NCBI GenBank assembly: GCA_030615565.1
Contig: JAUWZC010000164.1
Span: 1-5,294 of the forward strand
Origin: Desulfobacteraceae bacterium
Lineage (GTDB): Bacteria > Desulfobacterota > DSM-4660 > Desulfatiglandales > B25-G16
Direction: 5' to 3'
Length of the DNA stretch: 5,294 nt
Part shown: one piece after another, positions 1-4,714 of the stretch
Layout of the letters: every line of letters begins with the position of its first letter
Position numbering within the stretch: the stretch's first letter is position 1
Position numbers and translations under genes: made by a program
The notes under the pieces: model-generated
The model's database searches: none
Told to the model about the DNA's origin: nothing
Seen by the model: the letters and a program-made list of their open reading frames with translations, nothing else

Positions 1-190
1 TGGTGAGAGGCCGCCGTCCTTTTCACGACTTATCAGCGGGGGAAACCGCAGCCCCGCTTGCGGGGAATGCGGAGGGGGCAAAATTCCCCTGCAGATAAGT
101 CGTTGAAAAGACCAGGCCGGGAGCCTTGGAACGGAAGAAAAGACATCAAGGTCGCGCTCATTAAGGCATTCACACCTGGGCTTCTCTGCC
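1..190 (+). ncRNA. Probable structured RNA or mobile-element end, unassigned
   Basis: The segment is GC-rich and ends abruptly at an AT-rich stretch near 190. A long rod forms from 19 to 110. CTTTT (19-23) pairs with AAAAG (106-110), the ten bases 25-34 pair perfectly with 94-103, and GCGGGGG (36-42) pairs with CCCCTGC (86-92) with one G-U. Inside is a nested hairpin: CCGCA (46-50) with TGCGG (68-72), and CCCCG (52-56) with CGGGG (61-65), closed by CTTG. More helices are possible downstream: CCAGG (112-116) with CCTGG (175-179), and CCTTG (124-128) with CAAGG (147-151). The CUUG tetraloop closed by G-C and the G-U pair (which becomes C-A on the other strand) favour a plus-strand RNA. I do not recognise the class. 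A guide-type RNA of an IS200/605 or IscB-like element, or an intron end, is possible but only a guess. The left end may be cut by the window. Confidence 0.45.
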
Positions 191-287
191 GATTGTTGAT
201 AGAGAACTAAAAATCTCAAATCTTTCAAGAGCACGTTTTCCTGTTAAAGGATTTATCAAAAAATATTTCTTTAGTGTCAGGATCTGT

Positions 288-304
288 AAGATCTTAGAGA
301 TCTT
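288..304 (-). terminator. Hairpin directly after the TetR stop codon
   Basis: A perfect 7-bp stem with a 3-nt loop (AAGATCT-CTA-AGATCTT on the minus strand) abuts the TGA stop of the TetR gene. The next run of T on the transcript lies about 30 nt further on, so it is not a textbook intrinsic terminator. It could be a weak terminator or a 3'-end stabilising hairpin. The AGATC core recurs once more at 280-284, as GATCT on the plus strand. Confidence 0.35.
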
Positions 305-922
305 TCATTTTCTCAAAGCATCCATTATGATTTCAAGTTGGAGTTTGAAGTATTTATCAAGGTTGAGACGCTTCTTGAAATGCCATCTCTTTAGGACCCA
401 CATGTGAGCCAGTATCATAATATTAAAGGCCATTAAATCCACATCGACCTTTTTAAATACACCCTGCTCGATCCCTTCACTGATTATTTTTCCAAAAATA
501 TTGCTCACATCCACCTCCAGCTGCATCACCCGCGTCTTGGAAGCTCTGTCAAGGGAACTGGATTTCTGATATATCAAAAGTGCCTTCTCTCTTTGCTGAT
601 CGACCACTGTTAAATAAATGTATAGTGCAGCTGTTAACTTCTCCTCCGGATCATTTATGCCCTTAATCATCTTGACGAGATTCTCCTGAAAGCGGTTAAG
701 GATATCTTCCATAATCATTCTCATGATCTCTGACTTTGTCTTAACATAGAGGCGCGTGACTGACCTGGTCACACCTGCCTTTTCTGAAATCTCTTGAAGG
801 GAGGTGTCTGCAAAGCCTTTTCTAGCATAGAGGACACTGGATGCATCTATGATCTTCTTTCTCGTCTCATCTGGATTGGTAACCCAATCAAGCCCATCGA
901 GTTTGCCTGTTAAATGATCCAC
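305..922 (-). CDS. TetR/AcrR-family transcriptional regulator
   Basis: This is a 205-residue one-component repressor-type protein. The N-terminal DNA-binding domain spans about residues 18-66: helix 1 contains KKIIDASSVLYARKGF, helix 2 SLQEISEKAGV, and the recognition-helix region TRSVTRLYVKTKSEI. The order and spacing match TetR proteins, and the length is normal (about 190-220). The recognition helix lacks the usual G-T-L-Y-x-Y-F pattern: Arg57 replaces the first Tyr and Val60 the Phe, so its operator is probably divergent. Residues 70-205 are helical and would form the ligand and dimer domain; the ligand cannot be read from sequence. The start is GTG at 922, supported by AAGAGGAG at 930-937. 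An ATG two bases upstream is out of frame. No neighbour on the same strand is close enough for an operon, so the gene probably stands alone and may regulate itself. The family call is firm; the target genes are unknown. Confidence 0.9.
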   Translation of the reverse strand: MDHLTGKLDGLDWVTNPDETRKKIIDASSVLYARKGFADTSLQEISEKAGVTRSVTRLYVKTKSEIMRMIMEDILNRFQENLVKMIKGINDPEEKLTAALYIYLTVVDQQREKALLIYQKSSSLDRASKTRVMQLEVDVSNIFGKIISEGIEQGVFKKVDVDLMAFNIMILAHMWVLKRWHFKKRLNLDKYFKLQLEIIMDALRK

Positions 923-929
923 ATCTACT

Positions 930-937
930 CTCCTCTT
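930..937 (-). promoter_or_regulatory. Ribosome binding site that fixes the GTG start of tetR
   Basis: AAGAGGAG on the minus strand lies 7 nt from the GTG (920-922) and 5 nt from an overlapping ATG (922-924). The ATG opens a frame of only four codons before TAA, whereas GTG opens the TetR frame. The GTG is therefore the real start, although the ATG could compete for initiation. Confidence 0.7.
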
Positions 938-1230
938 AAAGAATCAACTTTTTATTAACCTTATTTCCCATACTTTAATGAAACATTCACCCTTGCCCGT
1001 TAGAGGGCATCTTGTCATCTTCAATTGTCAAATCCAATATTAGGATGAGTTAAACCCAAGCTCCAAATCTGTTGCCTTACGTATCGAATTGGTAGACTTA
1101 ATAGTAAATGTTTTCCTCTATTAGGTGGCGCAAGGTACATTACCTCTATTTTTCATAACTTTTACCCGAGCTTATCTTAAGCCAATGTATAATATTTCTA
1201 TTTTTACAAAGATTTAGTAAAATTCAAATA
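938..1230. other. Intergenic region upstream of tetR
   Basis: AT-rich and without a convincing ORF on either strand. It holds small inverted repeats that could be operators: TGCCC-gttaga-GGGCA at 994-1009, AATG-aaa-CATT at 978-988, and AGGTA-cat-TACCT at 1133-1145. A minus-strand TTGACA lies near 1025-1030 but has no clear -10 at the right spacing. The tetR promoter must lie here, but I cannot place it with confidence. Confidence 0.4.
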
Positions 1231-1275
1231 CTAAAAGAATAATAGGATATCAGTAACAATATGCTATTATTTTAG
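1231..1275 (-). terminator. Stem-loop downstream of the GAF-LuxR gene
   Basis: CTAAAA (1231-1236) and TAATAG (1240-1245) pair with CTATTATTTTAG (1264-1275), giving a 12-bp AT-rich stem with a 3-nt bulge and an 18-nt loop. It begins 10 bp after the stop of the minus-strand gene. A short T-rich stretch follows on the transcript. It is a plausible but weak terminator, since the stem has few G-C pairs. Confidence 0.4.
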
Positions 1276-1285
1276 GATGAAGCTT

Positions 1286-2725
1286 CTAACGGGAGAGAGA
1301 TTGGAGGTAGGATCCGAGATTTATCTTCTTATTTAATAAGCCAAGTTTATTCCTAATATTACCCCTGTGAAATGAAATCGCATTAGAAGACACATTCAAC
1401 AACGACGCAACCTCTTTGCTTGATTTTCCAAACTTGATAAGATCTGCAATTTGAATTTCTGTTGGAGTAAGATCAAAATACTTTGAAGATAATTTGTTCG
1501 CAAAGGGAGAAATGAGATTTTTTAGGTCTGATTTGATGATACTCAGATACTTCTTATTATCGCCATCAAGGCTGCCTTTATGAATCCTTTCTATGTAGGG
1601 GAGGATTAACTTTTTTACGTTAGTCAGTATATTTTCCTCTAATTTCTTCTTTTCCTCTTCCCGGTGTTCAAGAAGGACACTCAATGCTGAGTTTACCTTT
1701 TCAAGATGTTGAGCCTGATTTTCCAACTTCTTCTCTTTTTCCCGCAAGACTTCCTCCACCAGCTTGCGCTCCGAGATATTCTGCTTCAGTTGCTCATTAA
1801 CTTTACTCAATTCGGCGGTACGTTCTGCCACCAGTTCCTCAAGGTGTTCGTGGTGTTCTTTTAGCTCTTCCTCGACCCGTTTACGCTCCTGCTCCAGTTC
1901 GATGCTATGAAGGGCGAAGCCGATGTCTCTTGCAATGTCTTTGAACAAGGTTTGTTGTTCCTCATCTGTGGCGAAATCGATTGGGATCGAGGCAGATATC
2001 AAGCCGTAGACCTTTCCATCGTATTCCAGCCGAATAGTCATCGCGCCCCTACCACCATACATGCGAGCAATGGAACAATCGGCACAAGCGGTAAGCATGT
2101 CTTCGGTTACTACAACATCCGATTGTGGAAGCGCTTTCTGAGCGCAAGCAGGCAACTCGCCACGCTTCAAATAATCGATCATTGATAAGAAATCTTTACC
2201 AAAACCTGATTCGGCTGTTGTCACAAGGCCTCCGGATTCATCGAAAAGAGCGATCCAGCCACTATAATAACCGCGAAATTCAATGAGGTTGTCGCAAATG
2301 CCTTTAAGCAGACGGTCATGGTCCTTTTCCTTGGCGATGAGGTGGTTGACGTTTTGGATGGCCCGAAGGACCGCGTTGAGATGGGCAGTCTTTTCCTGCG
2401 CCCTTGCAGTCCTCTCATTTAAGGTAGTAACTACAAGGCCGATAGCTATAAACATAAGGGCTCTAAGGTAATCATTGGCAGTCACCACATAATCTCTAAG
2501 GAAATGGTTGCTGAAAATCAGGAATACCGCTAGAAATATAGCTACAGCTAAACCCTTTCTCTTCCACCACAATGATGCCAAGATAACTGGAATATAGAAG
2601 AAGTGGGTAAAAACGGTGCCGGATTGAAGAACCACATGGAAATAATACGTTAGAAAGCAAGAGCCAGCTAAGAGGATAGCTATTATAGTAATTTTTGCTT
2701 TTTGTCTTTCAGATTTTGTTTTCAT
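1286..2725 (-). CDS. Membrane-anchored GAF-domain LuxR-type transcriptional regulator
   Basis: A 479-residue one-component sensor-regulator. Residues 12-33, 38-54, 58-76 and 86-102 are four hydrophobic segments, including HFFYIPVILASLWW, a motif I associate with the membrane domains of desulfobacterial sensors. Residues 115-277 form a GAF domain with Cys193, Cys213 and Cys216 (CADC) and the signature GRGAMTIRLEYDGKVYG. Residues 275-380 are Glu/Lys-rich coiled coil with no histidine kinase H-box or ATP-binding motifs. Residues 417-479 are a LuxR/FixJ HTH (LTPTEIQIADLIKFGKSSKE, then SFHRGNIRNKLGL), preceded by the linker NVKKLILPYIERI typical of Desulfobacterota PAS/GAF-LuxR proteins. There is no receiver domain, so the signal is probably sensed by the membrane or GAF part and passed directly to DNA. 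The ATG at 2725 has AAAAGGA at 2733-2739. It probably acts at the inner membrane; target genes and ligand are unknown. The three GAF cysteines could bind a metal or sense redox state. Confidence 0.88.
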   Translation of the reverse strand: MKTKSERQKAKITIIAILLAGSCFLTYYFHVVLQSGTVFTHFFYIPVILASLWWKRKGLAVAIFLAVFLIFSNHFLRDYVVTANDYLRALMFIAIGLVVTTLNERTARAQEKTAHLNAVLRAIQNVNHLIAKEKDHDRLLKGICDNLIEFRGYYSGWIALFDESGGLVTTAESGFGKDFLSMIDYLKRGELPACAQKALPQSDVVVTEDMLTACADCSIARMYGGRGAMTIRLEYDGKVYGLISASIPIDFATDEEQQTLFKDIARDIGFALHSIELEQERKRVEEELKEHHEHLEELVAERTAELSKVNEQLKQNISERKLVEEVLREKEKKLENQAQHLEKVNSALSVLLEHREEEKKKLEENILTNVKKLILPYIERIHKGSLDGDNKKYLSIIKSDLKNLISPFANKLSSKYFDLTPTEIQIADLIKFGKSSKEVASLLNVSSNAISFHRGNIRNKLGLLNKKINLGSYLQSLSR

Positions 2726-2771
2726 CCTGTTATCCTTTTGTTATTACATTTGCTGAAAAATTTCCTTATTT

Positions 2772-2897
2772 CTATTTTTGTATCCATTTCTGTTTCCGAT
2801 GATCCTCTCCGCCAGACGCGCGCTCGGTTTCTGATGCTTCCGATTCGGTAATCCATTGGCGCAATTCCTCCAATTCATTTATGAGGTTTCTTGCCAT
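2772..2897 (-). pseudogene. 41-codon remnant of a PAS-sensor N-terminus
   Basis: An ATG at 2897 opens 41 codons ending at TAG (2772-2774). The first half, MARNLINELEELRQWITESE followed by ASETER, is the amphipathic coiled-coil leader that normally begins cytoplasmic PAS-domain sensors of Desulfobacterota, where it runs on into RAEEALRESEERY-like sequence. After about residue 26 the match is lost and the frame soon stops. It ends 46 bp before the start of the GAF-LuxR gene on the same strand. I read it as the broken front of a sensor gene, possibly one once fused to or upstream of the regulator. The alternative is a real small coiled-coil protein; its ribosome site is poor, which argues against that. 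Confidence 0.5.
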
Positions 2898-3159
2898 AGT
2901 CAATGCTCACTATCAGCCTGGTTTTATTTAAGTATTCAGATGCTAATCATAACTTTTTGAGCGATTTTCTTACCTGTGTCTGACTCTGTCCTTTTAACTG
3001 TCTGAAGTCTTAATATTTTCATAAAAGACCTTTAAAATCAAACGGTTTCTATCTGAACGGTTTCTATCTGAAATTTACTGTTGTAAACCACATTTTGATC
3101 AATTACTTTATTCCTAAAGCCTACAAATATCACAAGTGTCTTACCCGCTCTCCTTACCC
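2898..3159. other. Low-coding spacer, probably decayed sequence
   Basis: I find no credible intact gene on either strand. Apart from the 15-bp tandem duplication at 3041-3070 the stretch shows no strong structure. A minus-strand frame covering 3038-3418 is open but its translation resembles no protein family, and it lies antisense to the TPR remnant. The promoter for 2897-1286 should lie in the left part of this spacer. Confidence 0.4.
3041..3070. repeat. Perfect 15-bp tandem duplication, two copies
   Basis: AACGGTTTCTATCTG occurs twice head to tail (3041-3055 and 3056-3070), with two more matching bases after the second copy. It lies in non-coding sequence and is most simply a replication-slippage duplication; paired protein-binding sites are less likely. 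Confidence 0.9.
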
Positions 3160-3309
3160 ACCCACCTTGATGCCAGATTATACCTGAGTTTGCTCTATGC
3201 GGATATGGGTGAACTGCAAAAGGCATGTGAGCAACTTCGAAAAATCCTGGAAATTGACCCAACTCATAGAAGGGCGCGGGAATTCCTAAAAAGAATTGAG
3301 AAGGAATAA
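3160..3309 (+). pseudogene. C-terminal fragment of a decayed TPR-repeat protein
   Basis: The plus-strand frame ending at TAA 3307-3309 reads THLDARLYLSLLYADMGELQ, then KACEQLRKILEIDPTHRRAR and EFLKRIEKE. This is one TPR unit (residue pattern A-x-x-x-L-x-x-x-Y-x-x-x-G, then A-x-x-x-L-x-x-I-L-x-x-D-P-x-x-x-x-A) plus a capping helix. The frame is closed by TAA at 3115-3117, and the roughly 14 codons before the TPR do not look like protein. No start codon with a ribosome site is present. TPR proteins are scaffolds, so the original function cannot be inferred. It is the only sign of an ancestral plus-strand gene in this part of the window and shows that genes have been lost here. Confidence 0.7.
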
Positions 3310-3438
3310 GGGGAGCTCGGCGATGCTTGTATCTAAAAGCCTCAGGTGCAGTGTGATGGTCCCAATGGCAAAACCATATATCCGCATTGTAATTTGAAGT
3401 TACGTAAAATTGATCCAACCTTGATATGAAATAATAGC

Positions 3439-4032
3439 CTACCTTTTCTCACCATGGATCGCACGTTTAGCAACATGTTGAACCAATCTTGGAGTCAGGA
3501 TACCTTTTACATTAATATGGTCGAGCTCCGGAAGTATTTTACCGTTATAAAGAAGCACTAAACCATCTACTAAAGGTGGGCTCAAATGGGGTTGCATAAA
3601 TGTTGCGGCAATCATATAAAATGTTGTTTGTCCTCCAGCAGAGCCTTGAAAAAAATACCTCCTTGCATCTCTATTGGTATCAACCATATTAATAACAGCG
3701 ATGCGAAGAGGACGAGAAGGCGTAGCTATCTCATCTATTCTAACAACTTCAAAATGAATATCTGTTACCTTGCCTGTATATGTCTTAGAAAAGTAGTCTT
3801 TGGCCAGATGTCGACCAAGATTGTCGAGTGCATCTTTGACCAAGGTATTCGGAGGCAATATAAATGGCTGAGCGTCACTTAAAAGATATTGTTGGTCGGG
3901 TTTAAATATATAGAGTTCAATCTCTCCAATAATCTGAGATGAAGCTGGGGGAGCTTTGTCTGAATTATTGAAACAACCTATATTCAGTAATATTATCAAT
4001 ACTATAAATGAAGTAACGATAGGACGCAACAT
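3439..4032 (-). CDS. Predicted lipoprotein with GerMN-like domain pattern
   Basis: A 197-residue envelope protein. Residues 1-20 are a lipoprotein-type signal: Arg3, then a hydrophobic core, then LLNIGC with Cys20 as the likely lipidated residue. The -3 position is Asn17, so the lipobox is imperfect. The mature part begins with a polar linker (NNSDKAPPASS). From about residue 36 to 180 the layout recalls a GerMN domain: a first strand ELYIFKP, a helix TLVKDALDNLGRHL, a strand RIAVINMVD, then TTFYMIAATFMQP and a final LVDGLVLLYNGKIL. The family resemblance is by eye and not certain. GerMN proteins are mostly uncharacterised outside spore germination, so no function is assigned. The ATG at 4032 has AAGGAA at 4041-4046, 8 nt away. 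It lies 65 bp downstream of the zinc-ribbon gene on the same strand, so the two may be cotranscribed. Confidence 0.8.
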   Translation of the reverse strand: MLRPIVTSFIVLIILLNIGCFNNSDKAPPASSQIIGEIELYIFKPDQQYLLSDAQPFILPPNTLVKDALDNLGRHLAKDYFSKTYTGKVTDIHFEVVRIDEIATPSRPLRIAVINMVDTNRDARRYFFQGSAGGQTTFYMIAATFMQPHLSPPLVDGLVLLYNGKILPELDHINVKGILTPRLVQHVAKRAIHGEKR

Positions 4033-4060
4033 GGCCTGATTTCCTTGCTTTTTCCAAAAA

Positions 4061-4093
4061 TTATGACAGCCAATATATATATTGACTGCATAA
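4061..4093. promoter_or_regulatory. Large imperfect palindrome between two minus-strand genes
   Basis: The core CAATATATATATTG (4071-4084) is a perfect palindrome. It is flanked by CAGC / ACTG with one mismatched pair and then, past a single unpaired A, by TTATG / CATAA. As DNA it could be a dimeric regulator site. As RNA it would be a long AU-rich hairpin lying between the stop of the zinc-ribbon gene and the ribosome site of the lipoprotein gene, able to lower downstream expression or process the transcript. Confidence 0.5.
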
Positions 4094-4097
4094 AACT

Positions 4098-4409
4098 TTA
4101 CGTAGGATTCTCCTTATCTTTGGAAGGTTCACGCACATGCTTTCGGAAATTGCAGTGATATCTACAATCATCCCCATATTCTTCTTTTTTAATTCCTTTA
4201 CCAGCTCGAGGGCATTTAACTGCTCTGGGCTTCTGGTGAGGACAGCTAACCCAAGCGGGGGCTTCCAAGTCATAAGCTCCACACTTGGAGCATCGAATCC
4301 CACACTCTGTAACCTCTAACTCGAAGCTATATCTTATCCTCTCACAATTTCTACAATAACAGTATTCCCATTCACGTAACTGATTACGGTAGACTTCAAA
4401 TTTCTGCAT
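4098..4409 (-). CDS. Small cysteine-rich zinc-ribbon-like protein
   Basis: A 103-residue soluble protein with no signal peptide. Two CxxC knuckles, C19-x-x-C22 and C40-x-x-C43 (CSKCG), are spaced as in a zinc ribbon, with extra Cys at 17 and 36. A second cluster follows: C56-P-H58, C66-P, C82 and C86 (DDCRYHCNF). With ten cysteines in 103 residues it probably binds one or two structural zinc ions, or an iron-sulfur cluster. I recall similar hypothetical proteins from sulfate reducers with the AYDLEAPAWVSCPHQ type of segment but no assigned role. The ATG at 4409 has GAGGAT at 4418-4423. Another minus-strand frame (4061-4303) overlaps it and lacks family features, so I take it as a shadow. It is probably the first gene of a two-gene unit with the lipoprotein. 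Confidence 0.75.
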   Translation of the reverse strand: MQKFEVYRNQLREWEYCYCRNCERIRYSFELEVTECGIRCSKCGAYDLEAPAWVSCPHQKPRAVKCPRAGKGIKKEEYGDDCRYHCNFRKHVREPSKDKENPT

Positions 4410-4482
4410 GCTATCACATCCTCAAGAATAGGGCTCCTTAAATACTGCATCTACAAAGGATGGTGACTCATTCAGGCATCAT

Positions 4483-4497
4483 AGCTAATATATAGCT
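4483..4497. repeat. Short inverted repeat with ATAGCT copies
   Basis: AGCTA-ATATA-TAGCT is a perfect 5-bp-arm inverted repeat. The hexamer ATAGCT occurs three times here, at 4481, 4492 and 4499. It lies 74-88 bp upstream of the zinc-ribbon start and may be a regulator site. Confidence 0.45.
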
Positions 4498-4514
4498 GAT
4501 AGCTCATGCTTGTA

Positions 4515-4532
4515 TTTATTAATATTAATAAA
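4515..4532. repeat. Perfect 18-bp AT-only palindrome
   Basis: TTTATTAATATTAATAAA reads the same on both strands with no spacer. Perfect symmetry over 18 bp is uncommon by chance even in AT-rich DNA, so it is a candidate regulator site or a promoter element shared by the two divergent genes. Confidence 0.6.
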
Positions 4533-4536
4533 GTCT

Positions 4537-4561
4537 CTTCTTGACTAAAATGGTCAACAAG
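4537..4561. promoter_or_regulatory. Candidate operator, TTGAC-N7-GTCAA
   Basis: Nine-base arms (CTTCTTGAC at 4537-4545 and GTCAACAAG at 4553-4561) pair with a single mismatch around a 7-bp spacer. The size and symmetry fit a dimeric repressor such as a TetR or MarR protein. A further GTCAA at 4561-4565 gives a third half-site. Which protein binds is not shown by the sequence. Confidence 0.5.
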
Positions 4562-4702
4562 TCAAATATATCATGAAAAAAATAGCCGTCAAGAAAAATA
4601 AAGGGAGCTACGGGAGGACAAGTAAGATCTTTGATGGATTTTTTTCTCGCGTTACAAAAGATTGTGATTATCTTTGAATTAATAAAAATGATTTATGATT
4701 AA

Positions 4703-4709
4703 AAGGTGG
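4703..4709 (+). promoter_or_regulatory. Ribosome binding site of the selenoprotein gene
   Basis: AAGGTGG lies 5 nt before the ATG at 4715, a close but usable spacing. It supports translation from this ATG, and hence reading into the downstream TGA. Confidence 0.6.
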
Positions 4710-4714
4710 GTCCC

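Larger units (their letters stand above)
4410..4714. promoter_or_regulatory. Divergent regulatory region with clustered inverted repeats
   Basis: This 305-bp AT-rich region separates the minus-strand zinc-ribbon gene from the plus-strand selenoprotein gene and must hold both promoters. It contains the three palindromes listed separately and four GTCAA half-sites (as TTGAC at 4541-4545; as GTCAA at 4553-4557, 4561-4565 and 4588-4592). TTGACT at 4541-4546 could be a plus-strand -35 with AATATA at 4565-4570 as a weak -10 (18-bp spacing), which would put the repeat over the promoter. I see no intact gene inside it. Confidence 0.5.

Noticed and set aside
7..210. Plus-strand open frame through the GC-rich element
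   Set aside because: The translation is Arg/Gly/Pro-rich, as expected from a structured RNA read as protein, and no good start or ribosome site is seen.
1907..2471. Several small frames on both strands inside the GAF-LuxR gene
   Set aside because: All are shadows of the GAF and membrane-coding region, with no ribosome sites or family features.
3038..3418. Minus-strand 126-residue open frame
   Set aside because: Its composition is unlike protein, its end reads through the tandem repeat (QIETVQIETV), and it is antisense to a clear TPR fragment.
3586..3882. Plus-strand 98-residue frame
   Set aside because: It is antisense to the predicted lipoprotein and has no protein-like features of its own.
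4061..4303. Minus-strand 80-residue frame overlapping the zinc-ribbon gene
   Set aside because: It overlaps the 103-residue frame almost fully. Only the longer one has a ribosome site and ordered CxxC motifs.
4481..4504. Three ATAGCT copies as a CRISPR-like or iteron array
   Set aside because: The copies are only 6 bp and unevenly spaced (11 and 7 bp), so there is no true array.
4674..4699. TTGAAT and TATGAT as a promoter for the selenoprotein gene
   Set aside because: The spacing is only 14 bp, too short for a sigma-70 promoter.
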